Source: Frateuria_A sp035944355 (GTDB lineage: Bacteria > Pseudomonadota > Gammaproteobacteria > Xanthomonadales > Rhodanobacteraceae). From it: a DNA stretch of 64,000 nucleotides. Under the pieces are notes generated by a model, which had not been told where the DNA came from, did no database searches, and worked only from the letters and a program-made list of their open reading frames with translations. Of this stretch, positions 24,336-32,625 are shown piece after piece. Each line of letters starts with the position of its first letter. The first letter of the stretch is position 1. A program made the position numbers and the translations under genes. The stretch spans positions 248,001-312,000 of the forward strand of contig NZ_DASZBH010000004.1 of assembly GCF_035944355.1 (NCBI RefSeq), given 5' to 3'.

Positions 24336-26252
24336 ATGCCCCTGCCACCCGCGCCCAAGCCGAGCGACTCGCCCGCCAACGCGCATCCGGTGATCGTGCT
24401 GCGCTCCCCGCGCGAGGCCGCGGCACAGGCCATCGTCTACCGCCGCCGGCGCGCCGAACGGCCAAGCGAGCGCGGCCTGCGCATCGCCGGCCTGGCCGGC
24501 GCGCTGGTGGTGCACCTGCTGGTGCTGTTCGGCGCCATCCTCGGCCCGGCCTATGACCTGCAGGAACCGCACTTCAAATCCGCGCCTCTGCAGGTGCGCC
24601 TGATCGACAAGCCCGAGCCGCCGCCCCCGCCGCCCGTGCGCGGCACGCCGCCGAAGCGGGTGGGACCGCGCCATCGCGGCGGCGCATCCGCCGTCGCCGC
24701 CCGTCCGGTCGATCGCACACCGGCCACGCAGCCGCAACCGGCAGCGGCCACGCCGGACATTCCGGTCATCACGGTCGCCGCGCCCAAGGCGACCATCCGC
24801 ATCGCGCCCGAGGCGGCACCGTCGCCGCCGCTCGCACTGCCGCATCCGCAACCCACGCCGGACCTCGCGCCGGTGCCACTGGCCGGCGCGCCGCCGCGGG
24901 TCAATCTGGACACGCCGCCCAGCGTCCGCCCGGTACCGCCCAAGTTCCAGCCCGAGCCGGTGCGCAAGGCGCAGCTGGAAGGCAATCGGCCGATGCCCAC
25001 GCCGTCCTCGCTGGCGATGCCGGTCCTGCCGGCGCAGGCGCCGCCGCCCGTCGCCGCGCCGAGCATCGCGCTCGACCGCGTCGCGCCGCCGGCCAACCTG
25101 CCGCCCAGCCCGGTGGCGCTGGTGCGCCCGCAGCCGGCCGCGGCGCCCGCCGCGCCGCAGGTCGAGCCGATCCCGCTGGCGGCGCAGGCCGCGCCCACCA
25201 TCAACCTGGCGCCACAGGTCGCCGCGCACACGGCCATCGTGCCGCGCGAACGGCCGCAAGTGCAGGCGCCCAGCATCCAGCTCGCCGAACCGCAGCTGGC
25301 GGCCGTGCCGCTGGACAACGCCAAGGCGCCGGCCGCGCCGCAACCGGCGGCGCCGGCCATCGAAGTGGCCAAGCCAGCCACGCCTGCCGTATCCGTCACC
25401 CTCGCGCGCCCGCAGGCCGCCGCGAGCGAACCGGCGCCCACGCCCGGCCAGGCGCAGGCCACGCCGGAGGCAGCCGCCGCCAGCCAAGCCAGCGCCACGG
25501 GGGCGGGCAACCCCAGCGCCCCAGGGACCACGCCCAGCAGCGCACCCGAGGCCACGCCGCAGGGCAGCGACAACGGCAACCCCGGCGCCCGCGAAGGCGC
25601 TGCCGAAACCGCCGCCGACACCGGCGCGCCGGCGCCGAGCGCCGGCCAGGGCAAGGGGCAGGGCGAAGGCAAGCAGGGCAAGGCCCAGCCCGGCGCCGCC
25701 GAGGGCGCCGAGCACGGCCGGCTGGGCGGCTACATCCAGCTCAAGCCACATGGCGACACCGACATCATGGAGCACCGCGCGCCCGACATCGGCTACCGGC
25801 CCACGCGCTTCGAGGGGGACTGGGCGCCCGAGGGCGAAAGCTCCATCGACACCGCCCTGCGCCATGCGGTGGAGAAGACCACCGTCAAACACACCTTCCA
25901 CCTGCCGCGCGGCGTGCGGGTCAACTGCAAGGTCAGCCCGCTGTTCCCGATCGCGCTGTTCGGTTGCGGCGGCGACCCGCCCGCCAAGGCGGCCAAGAAC
26001 CCGGAGCTCTACAAGCGCCTGGATCTGGCGCCGGCCAAACCCCTCGCGCCGGTGTCGCCTGCCAGCACCGCGGCGGCGGCATCAGCGGCCGCGCCGGTCC
26101 ATCTGGACAATGCGGCCCAGTGCGCCGCGGCACGTGTCAGTGGCGGGCCGCTGCCGCCCGGCTGCGAGGGCGCGGCAACGTCGCCGGCGCCCGTCCGTGT
26201 TCCGACGGCCAGCTCGAGCTCCTGGGTGCCGCCGAGCGACCAGTTCCATTGA
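24336..26252 (+). CDS. Proline/alanine-rich single-pass membrane protein, paralogue 2
   Basis: A 638-residue protein. After a basic N-terminus, one membrane helix (IAGLAGALVVHLLVLFGAIL) is followed by LQVRLIDKPEPPPPPP, the same post-helix pattern as in the upstream paralogue. About 380 residues of low-complexity Ala/Pro sequence come next. The C-terminal domain (from about residue 465) has YRPTRFEGDW, IDTALRHAVEKTT and VRVNCKVSPLFP, matching the first protein. It probably spans the periplasm from an inner-membrane anchor. No known domain was recognised; TonB-like energy coupling or envelope scaffolding are guesses. It is convergent with the tfoX-like gene. Confidence 0.78.
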   Translation: MPLPPAPKPSDSPANAHPVIVLRSPREAAAQAIVYRRRRAERPSERGLRIAGLAGALVVHLLVLFGAILGPAYDLQEPHFKSAPLQVRLIDKPEPPPPPPVRGTPPKRVGPRHRGGASAVAARPVDRTPATQPQPAAATPDIPVITVAAPKATIRIAPEAAPSPPLALPHPQPTPDLAPVPLAGAPPRVNLDTPPSVRPVPPKFQPEPVRKAQLEGNRPMPTPSSLAMPVLPAQAPPPVAAPSIALDRVAPPANLPPSPVALVRPQPAAAPAAPQVEPIPLAAQAAPTINLAPQVAAHTAIVPRERPQVQAPSIQLAEPQLAAVPLDNAKAPAAPQPAAPAIEVAKPATPAVSVTLARPQAAASEPAPTPGQAQATPEAAAASQASATGAGNPSAPGTTPSSAPEATPQGSDNGNPGAREGAAETAADTGAPAPSAGQGKGQGEGKQGKAQPGAAEGAEHGRLGGYIQLKPHGDTDIMEHRAPDIGYRPTRFEGDWAPEGESSIDTALRHAVEKTTVKHTFHLPRGVRVNCKVSPLFPIALFGCGGDPPAKAAKNPELYKRLDLAPAKPLAPVSPASTAAAASAAAPVHLDNAAQCAAARVSGGPLPPGCEGAATSPAPVRVPTASSSSWVPPSDQFH

Positions 26253-26294
26253 CCAGGAAGGCGGGCCGGCTCGTTGCCCTCCCTTTGGCGCGCG

Positions 26295-26633
26295 TCACTT
26301 GCGGGATCTGCGCGCCGTCTTGCGCGGCTTCGGCTCGGGCATGGCGGCGGCCGTCGCGAGCAGCAGCGCCTGCAGTTGCTCCGCATCGTCGAGCAGTTCG
26401 TCCGCAACCGGATAGGGTTTGGCGACTGCATACGGCGGACGCCGCGGAAGGTTCGCCGTAAGTGCCGCGGTAGCGTCCGCCGTCTTGACGAACAGGCTGT
26501 TGTCGCAAGCGAAGGCGACGATCTTGCCGTCGATGTAGATACCGTACTCGCCGAACATTCGCTTGAAGCTGATGCGGTCGTCCAGTCCGGATTGCTCGAT
26601 TACGTACTCGATGAAGGAACGATCCGAGGCCAT
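26295..26633 (-). CDS. TfoX/Sxy N-terminal domain protein
   Basis: A 112-residue protein with the TfoX N-domain pattern FKRMFGEYGIYIDGKIVAFAC followed by DNSLFVKT, and a basic C-terminal tail. Full-length TfoX/Sxy regulates competence genes together with CRP, but single N-domain proteins like this one are widespread and uncharacterised. It is the first core gene beyond the distal end of the cassette array. The 180 bases upstream hold no gene. Confidence 0.85.
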   Translation of the reverse strand: MASDRSFIEYVIEQSGLDDRISFKRMFGEYGIYIDGKIVAFACDNSLFVKTADATAALTANLPRRPPYAVAKPYPVADELLDDAEQLQALLLATAAAMPEPKPRKTARRSRK

Positions 26634-26813
26634 CGGGTTCGCCTATGGTTCGCGACGGGTAAATAGCCACGTCACTCTTTATCAGTAACGTTCCATTTTA
26701 TCACTGTCCGCCGATATGTCGGAGAGTCAACTCAATCTCGTTGATTAAATATGGCCACTGAAACTCAGGAGAAGCAGCAATGTTTTGGGTTAGCCACGCG
26801 GTCATGCTTTAAA

Positions 26814-26871
26814 ACCTAATGCCTGAGCTAACCGGCGCGAGCCCGCGTGGTGGGTGAGCGAATTGTTAGGG
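26814..26871 (-). other. attC site 5 (distal end of the cassette array)
   Basis: Read on the minus strand it has CCCTAAC, AATTCGCTCA, a GC-rich imperfect palindrome, TTAGCTCAGGC and finally ATTAGGT. This is the aadA-type attC layout, but the last core box has ATT instead of GTT. It follows the lipoprotein cassette gene. Confidence 0.8.
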
Positions 26872-26900
26872 AACAGCCGCGTGACCACACAAATTGTAGC

Positions 26901-27479
26901 TCACTGTTGCATGTGTGCAGCCGCACTCCTTGTCACCTGCAATGCGATATCGTCCCAAACTTGTCCGACAAGAGCCGTTTGGCTTGTGCCACCAACCCTT
27001 GGATCTTTGGCCTCTGCGTGGAACGTTTGACTCCAATGCGTTGAGCCTGTGGCGAAGTCCACATCAAGGTCACAGCTGGCCCTATCAATTGCCGGCGTCA
27101 CATTGAAAATGCCCGCCGAGTACTGGAACTTGGTCTCGGCGTTTTTGATTGTGAGCGTTAATATCTTGGGAGCGGAGCTATTGACGCCCACGGCCGCATC
27201 CAAGGTTTCAAGGATGCGGCTTGACAGCCCTGGGCCTGTCGGAATTCGCGTCCGTGACCCGCCCCCAACGAAGCCGGACGCTCCTTCGATGTCCACGCGA
27301 TCGGGAAACGACGACGGCACCCACGTGACCTTGACCGGGCCTTCTCTGTTTGCGTTCAGACCACGCGCTTGCGTCACAGTTTCGAATGACGGGCGCGTAT
27401 CGAACGGCAAGTTGACCGTGCATCCTGACAGCGCTCCCAGACCCACCACGGCAACAAACAAACCCCAGCACTTGTTCAT
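26901..27479 (-). CDS. Cassette-borne lipoprotein of unknown function
   Basis: A 192-residue protein starting at MNKCWGLFVAVVGLG with lipobox LSGC (Cys19), so probably a periplasmic lipoprotein. The mature part (VKVTWVPSSFPDRVDIEG, ILTLTIKNAETKFQYSAG, WSQTFHAEAKD) looks like a beta-rich fold. It resembles lipoproteins annotated as unknown, and no catalytic motif is seen. It is the last cassette of the array and ends 29 bases before attC 5. Base composition is clearly lower in GC than the flanking core genes. The start at 27479 is fixed by the signal peptide; the frame upstream translates attC sequence. Confidence 0.78.
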   Translation of the reverse strand: MNKCWGLFVAVVGLGALSGCTVNLPFDTRPSFETVTQARGLNANREGPVKVTWVPSSFPDRVDIEGASGFVGGGSRTRIPTGPGLSSRILETLDAAVGVNSSAPKILTLTIKNAETKFQYSAGIFNVTPAIDRASCDLDVDFATGSTHWSQTFHAEAKDPRVGGTSQTALVGQVWDDIALQVTRSAAAHMQQ

Positions 27480-27496
27480 ACGATTCTTCCCCTGTT

Positions 27497-27552
27497 TTCT
27501 AACGCTTGAATGAGCGGCGGCGCAGCCGTCCGCCTCGAATGAATTGTTAGAG
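27497..27552 (-). other. attC site 4
   Basis: Minus strand: CTCTAAC, AATTCATTCGAGGCGG, ACGGCTGCGCCG hairpin centre, CCGCTCATTCAAGC, GTTAGAA. 56 bp. The stop codon of the 27547-28230 gene is inside its first box, as is usual for cassettes. Confidence 0.88.
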
Positions 27553-28230
27553 TTGTGCTTCGAAGTCATTAGGATTATAAATTGTCTCAAACTTTTCTTT
27601 AGAAATTGTCTTGCCCGACTCAATTGTTTGATTCATCTCTTTAATCACTGACTCCAAATATTGCAGGTAGGCTCTATGATCTTCCGTTCCTGGCGACAGG
27701 TTAGGGGCGTCCTGATTGTTCAGGTGAAAGTCGATATGCCATTTTATGATTGCGCAGTTGCTGTAACCATGTTTAGTCAGCTCGCCTAGTTCTTCCGTGC
27801 ATCTTAAGAACTCGGCGCTAAGGCCGTTCGTGCGATGTTCTTTGCGCATGACGGAGCACAAGTTTTCAATTTGGTTGAGCATGAAATTCTGAGTGCCAAC
27901 CAATCCGTGAATCATCTGAAAGGATATTCGTTGACTTTGGTTTAGATGAAGAAGAACATCCTTGTAATAGTTAGAGAAGATTGGGTTCGATACTCCTATA
28001 GCAGCAGATTCAACGAATCCTTGAGCACCGTAGAGTTGAAGGTTGCGACCGTGGAAGTAGAGGAGACGCGTTGACTCCCGGTCGATGTCTTTCAGCTCTT
28101 CAATTAGGAGCTTCAACGTCTTTGCTCGCTGAAAGTACGCCCTAATGGTTGTCCCTATCTGCGCAAGGAGGAAACCTGCCAAGGCTCCCGATAGGCCAAT
28201 CGACAGTTTCATCAGACCATCGGAATTCAT
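27547..28230 (-). CDS. Cassette-borne membrane-anchored helical protein
   Basis: A 227-residue protein from the ATG at 28230, preceded by GAGG 8 bases upstream. An in-frame GTG two codons earlier is less likely. One N-terminal membrane helix (LSIGLSGALAGFLLAQIG) is followed by a long mainly alpha-helical cytoplasmic part (IEELKDIDRESTRLLYFHGR, VIKEMNQTIESGKTISKEKF). No known domain was recognised. The composition is about 42% GC by eye against roughly 68% in neighbouring core genes, a strong sign of foreign origin. Its stop codon falls in attC 4, so gene and attC form one cassette. Confidence 0.8.
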   Translation of the reverse strand: MNSDGLMKLSIGLSGALAGFLLAQIGTTIRAYFQRAKTLKLLIEELKDIDRESTRLLYFHGRNLQLYGAQGFVESAAIGVSNPIFSNYYKDVLLHLNQSQRISFQMIHGLVGTQNFMLNQIENLCSVMRKEHRTNGLSAEFLRCTEELGELTKHGYSNCAIIKWHIDFHLNNQDAPNLSPGTEDHRAYLQYLESVIKEMNQTIESGKTISKEKFETIYNPNDFEAQL

Positions 28231-28238
28231 TGTCACAC

Positions 28239-28296
28239 CTCTAACACCTGAATTTAAGCGGCAGCGAAGCCGTCCGCCTTGAATGAGTTGTTAGCG
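28239..28296 (-). other. attC site 3
   Basis: Minus strand: CGCTAAC, AACTCATTCAAGGCGG, ACGGCTTCGCTG, CCGCTTAAATTCAGGT, GTTAGAG. 58 bp, the canonical 59-base-element layout with both core boxes intact. Confidence 0.92.
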
Positions 28297-28300
28297 CGTA

Positions 28301-28648
28301 CTAGAAGACCATGACGTGGTCGACCAAATACTTGCGACCCTGAACAAGGACGAGCTCCGCGACGAACTCACCAGGAACCTTAGTGAAGGTCTGTCGTCAG
28401 ACAACCGCGACTGATCCCGGCCGCCTGAACACCGCGACGAACTCGCGCTTGGCGAAAAATCCCTTTGTACTCTGGTACTGCTTGCAGATTGACTCGAGCG
28501 CGCTTTTGGAGAGGACGCTCTTGGCACGCTCGGTGAAGTCTCGCGTGTGCCGCTCATAGTCGATGGCAGTCGAAGCCTCCATCAGATTGTCCATGATGGG
28601 ACCAATAACGGCCAATATCTCTTCGTCTGATTTCTGCGCCAAATCCAT
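28301..28648 (-). pseudogene. Cassette gene interrupted by an in-frame TGA
   Basis: From ATG 28648 the frame encodes 83 residues (MDLAQKSDEEILAVIGPI to RRPGSVAVV) and meets TGA at 28399-28397. Reading continues in the same frame for 31 more codons (RQTFTKVPGEFVAELVLVQG, then a short tail to HVMVF) up to TAG at 28303-28301, just before attC 3. The continuation is protein-like and fills the cassette, so the gene most likely lost a tryptophan codon (TGG to TGA). The intact product would be 115 residues with a beta-rich C-terminus resembling small DUF4019-like proteins; the family is uncertain. A functional 83-residue protein or readthrough cannot be excluded. Confidence 0.7.
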
Positions 28649-28664
28649 GATGGCTCCTTCGCAG

Positions 28665-28721
28665 CGCTGACGCTGGAGTTAAGCGGCGGCGAAGCCGTCC
28701 GCCTTTTATGAGTTGTTAGCA
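28665..28721 (-). other. attC site 2 (degenerate final core box)
   Basis: Minus strand: TGCTAAC, AACTCATAAAAGGCGG, ACGGCTTCGCCG, CCGCTTAACTCCAGC, then GTCAGCG in place of GTTAGNN. 57 bp. The GTC triplet should impair recombination at this junction. Confidence 0.85.
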
Positions 28722-29207
28722 GACATTTGCAACCTGCCGAAGCGCATATGTGAGGCCAAGCAGTTCCTCTGGGTGATAACGGAAATCTGCGTGCTCAAGT
28801 TTAGCGCCCGCAGCGACCCAGGCGGGACCGACGTGTGCGTATTCCTGGGGCGTCAGGTGGCCATACTTTTCGTGAGGATAGCGGAGCTTGACGAAGTTGC
28901 TCCCCAAATCCGCAAGCACGCCAACATGATCTGTGGCTAGGGCAGATGGGCCAATGCGCTCTCCTGCGATACGGAGTACGTCGGCTTGGTGTTGCGGGGA
29001 GAGCAATGCGAAAAGGTCATGGTACTTGTGGCCGTGAGCCACGGCTTGAGTGAACTGCTCGACGACTACCTTGAGCAGGAGCTCAAAGCCGACTAGTTGC
29101 AGGAGGTAGGGAGAGTTCGAGCTGTCTCCCGCGGCTGCCAGCAACTCTGCGGAAACGTAGCGCTTCTCGCTTTCTTGGAGCATCAACTCGTGGCGAACTG
29201 TCCGCAT
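28716..29207 (-). CDS. Cassette-borne HEPN-like helical protein
   Basis: A 163-residue alpha-helical protein. The first half (QLVGFELLLKVVVEQFT, then HKYHDLFALL) and the segment NFVKLRYPHEKYGHL recall HEPN-type proteins: a helix with FELLLK, then a HDL-x2-L turn, then an arginine-rich helix with RYP. The RX4-6H ribonuclease motif is not clearly conserved, so any RNase activity is doubtful. The ATG at 29207 excludes an upstream stretch that only translates attC sequence. The stop codon lies in attC 2. HEPN proteins often act in defence or toxin systems; that role is inference here. Confidence 0.7.
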   Translation of the reverse strand: MRTVRHELMLQESEKRYVSAELLAAAGDSSNSPYLLQLVGFELLLKVVVEQFTQAVAHGHKYHDLFALLSPQHQADVLRIAGERIGPSALATDHVGVLADLGSNFVKLRYPHEKYGHLTPQEYAHVGPAWVAAGAKLEHADFRYHPEELLGLTYALRQVANVC

Positions 29208-29210
29208 GAC

Positions 29211-29269
29211 TGCTAACGCCTGAGTTAAGCGGCGCGCGTCAGCGCGTCCGCTTGAATGAGTAGTTAGCC
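29211..29269 (-). other. attC site 1 (59 bp)
   Basis: Minus strand: GGCTAAC, TACTCATTCAAGCGG, ACGCGCTGACGCGCG centre, CCGCTTAACTCAGGC, GTTAGCA. Exactly 59 bp, and closely like the attC of aadA cassettes. The first cassette gene ends inside it. Confidence 0.93.
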
Positions 29270-29697
29270 CGCGCTTTGCCGGTGCGAGCCACACCGAGGA
29301 AGCTTAGCTCTATAAAAGTGCTCACGTCTTCATCAGTCAGCACAACCGTCGCCCGTGGTTGCAGCCGACTTGCCATGAAGTCAGCAGCTTTGCTGCGTAA
29401 GACGGAGAGCGCGCTGTGCCTGCTGGGGCTTAGCCAAAGGGTGTTGGTTGAGAACGTGAGGTCGATGAGTTCTTGAAGCGAGGAGTGCTCTATCGCGAGC
29501 CCGTCACCCACGAGCACGTACTCGTGCTCGCCGTGCCTATCCCAGGCAACCGAGGCGAACGCCTTTGAATAGGTGAGATGTAGGAGGCGGCTATCCATGC
29601 TGTCAGAGCTAACTCGAAGTAGATCCCCTTCTGGGATGTAATCACGCAGCCTATCCCGGAGAAGGCGACCAGCGGGCGCCGGGCAACCATAACGCAA
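29239..29697 (-). CDS. First cassette gene, unknown product, 5' end uncertain
   Basis: The frame is open from a TTG at 29697 (152 residues), directly after an in-frame TGA. The first ATG is at 29598 and gives 119 residues (MDSRLLHLTYSKAFASVAW). Residues before that ATG (PEGDLLRVSSDS) read like protein, so the gene may use TTG or may have lost its true start. No Shine-Dalgarno supports either start. The product is a mixed alpha/beta protein with no recognised domain. The stop codon lies in the loop of attC 1. It sits directly behind pyrF on the same strand and could be transcribed with it. Confidence 0.55.
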   Translation of the reverse strand: MRYGCPAPAGRLLRDRLRDYIPEGDLLRVSSDSMDSRLLHLTYSKAFASVAWDRHGEHEYVLVGDGLAIEHSSLQELIDLTFSTNTLWLSPSRHSALSVLRSKAADFMASRLQPRATVVLTDEDVSTFIELSFLGVARTGKARANYSFKRTR

Positions 29698-29735
29698 TCA
29701 AGGTGCTGGCTGTCAGCGCGCAGTCCAATCCCGCA

Positions 29736-29742
29736 GCCTAAT
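29736..29742 (-). other. ATTAGGC box at the proximal edge of the array
   Basis: On the minus strand ATTAGGC lies 18 bases after the pyrF stop codon. It matches the atypical last box ATTAGGT of attC 5 at the other end of the array, so it may mark the insertion boundary. A short match like this could be chance. Confidence 0.3.
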
Positions 29743-29760
29743 CCGGCAGTGTCGGATGGC

Positions 29761-30588
29761 TCAGCGGCACCGGTTGATCTGGTCGCGCAGGGCTTCGGTT
29801 GCCTGGCGGGCGGCCGTGGCGAAGTCGTCGCCCTTGCCGGCGTAGAGGATGGCGCGGGAGGAGCTGATCATCAGGCCGGCGCCGTCGGCGGTGCGGCCGT
29901 GGCGCAGCACGGCTTCGACGTCGCCGCCCTGGGCGCCGATGCCGGGGACGAGCAGGGGCATGTCGCCCACCAGGGCGCGCACCTGCGCCAGTTGCTCGGG
30001 CCAGGTGGCGCCGGTGACCAGGGCGCAGTTGCCGTTTGCGTTCCAGTCGCGGGCGATGGTGCGGGCCAGGTGCTGGTAGAGCGGGAGGCGCTCGCCATCG
30101 GCGCCTTCGACGATCAGGTCCTGCAGGTCGGCAGCGCCGGGGTTGGAGGTGTGGCAGAGCAGGATCACGCCCTTGTCGGCGCGGTCCAGGAAGGGCTGGA
30201 TGGAGTCGCGGCCGAGGTAGGGGTTCAACGTGACGGCGTCGGCGCGGTAGCGCTCGAAGGCTTCCGTAGCGTAGTGCTGTGCGGTGGAACCGATGTCGCC
30301 GCGCTTGGCGTCGAGGATGACCGGAATGCCCGGGTGCGCGTCGTGGATGTGGGCGATCAGGCGCTCGAGCGCATCTTCGGCGCGCAGCGCGGCGAAGTGG
30401 GCGATCTGCGGCTTGTAGGCGCAGACCAGGTCGGCGGTGGCGTCGACGATGGCGCGGCAGAAGGTGTAGACCGCGTCGGGATCGTCGCGCAGGTGCGCGG
30501 GGAACTTCGCCGGCTCGGGGTCGAGGCCGACGCAGACGAGGGAGTCATTGCGCTGCCATGCCTGGTGCAGGGACTGCATGAAGTGCAT
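29761..30588 (-). CDS. pyrF: Orotidine 5'-phosphate decarboxylase
   Basis: A 275-residue enzyme for the last step of UMP synthesis. It is of the longer subfamily 2 found in many bacteria, recognised by LDAKRGDIGSTAQHYA with the catalytic Asp/Lys pair, CVGLDPEP near the N-terminus, TLNPYLGRDSIQPF and the C-terminal phosphate loop (ISSSRAILYA). Start MHFMQSLHQAWQRNDSLVCVGLDPE fits relatives. Its 3' end abuts the cassette array, and its 5' side faces a cluster of palindromic repeats before ettA. Confidence 0.95.
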   Translation of the reverse strand: MHFMQSLHQAWQRNDSLVCVGLDPEPAKFPAHLRDDPDAVYTFCRAIVDATADLVCAYKPQIAHFAALRAEDALERLIAHIHDAHPGIPVILDAKRGDIGSTAQHYATEAFERYRADAVTLNPYLGRDSIQPFLDRADKGVILLCHTSNPGAADLQDLIVEGADGERLPLYQHLARTIARDWNANGNCALVTGATWPEQLAQVRALVGDMPLLVPGIGAQGGDVEAVLRHGRTADGAGLMISSSRAILYAGKGDDFATAARQATEALRDQINRCR

Positions 30589-30631
30589 GGCTGTGGCTCC
30601 TCGTTGTGGTGGTTGTCTGGCGCCAGGTGGC

Positions 30632-30662
30632 CCCTCAACCCTCTCCCGGCGGGAGAGGAGCG
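30632..30662 (+). repeat. CCCTCAACCCTCTCCC palindrome, copy 4
   Basis: Head CCCCTCAACC, arms CTCTCCC and GGGAGAG. The first of three palindromes packed in the 226-base gap between pyrF and ettA. Confidence 0.7.
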
Positions 30663-30713
30663 AAGGCGGCGCTTCGCGCTGCGTGAATCTGATTGAAGCG
30701 GGTTCCTTACCCG

Positions 30714-30738
30714 GCCCTCTCTACGCAGGGGAGAGGAG
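30714..30738. repeat. CCCTCTCTACGCAGGGGAGAGG palindrome, copy 5
   Basis: Arms CCTCTC and GAGAGG around a short loop, in the same gap as copies 4 and 6. Confidence 0.6.
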
Positions 30739-30757
30739 CGGGGCGAAGCGTACGGCC

Positions 30758-30804
30758 TCCCCCTCTCCCCAACCTCTCCCCCGGCTGTGCCGGGGGAGAG
30801 GGAG
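30758..30804 (+). repeat. CCCTCTCCCCAACCTCTCCCCC palindrome, copy 6
   Basis: Long form with arms CCTCTCCCCCGGC and GCCGGGGGAGAGG, 13 bases after the ettA stop codon (minus strand). The stem could also act as the ettA transcript end. Confidence 0.75.
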
Positions 30805-30814
30805 CAGAAGCGGT

Positions 30815-32473
<1,659 letters not shown>

Positions 32474-32625
32474 GCTTCGCTCCCTTGAGGGCGGCCGCGG
32501 GCCGCACGGGCGGTCCGACGTAAAGGCGGGGAAATGACCGCCAATTATCGCCGATCGGGCTTGTTCTTGCCATGCGGCGCACCCGAAGCGCCTGGACCCT
32601 CCGTGTTTTGCACGGGAGGGCAGCG

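Noticed and set aside
26689..26812. A sixth attC-like site (GTTAGCC at 26789) beyond the last cassette
   Set aside because: Only one core-like box is present; no matching second box, palindrome or cassette gene accompanies it.
29490..29690. 66-codon frame starting at ATG 29690 in the first cassette
   Set aside because: It lies in another frame than the longer cassette gene and does not reach the attC site, unlike the true cassette genes.
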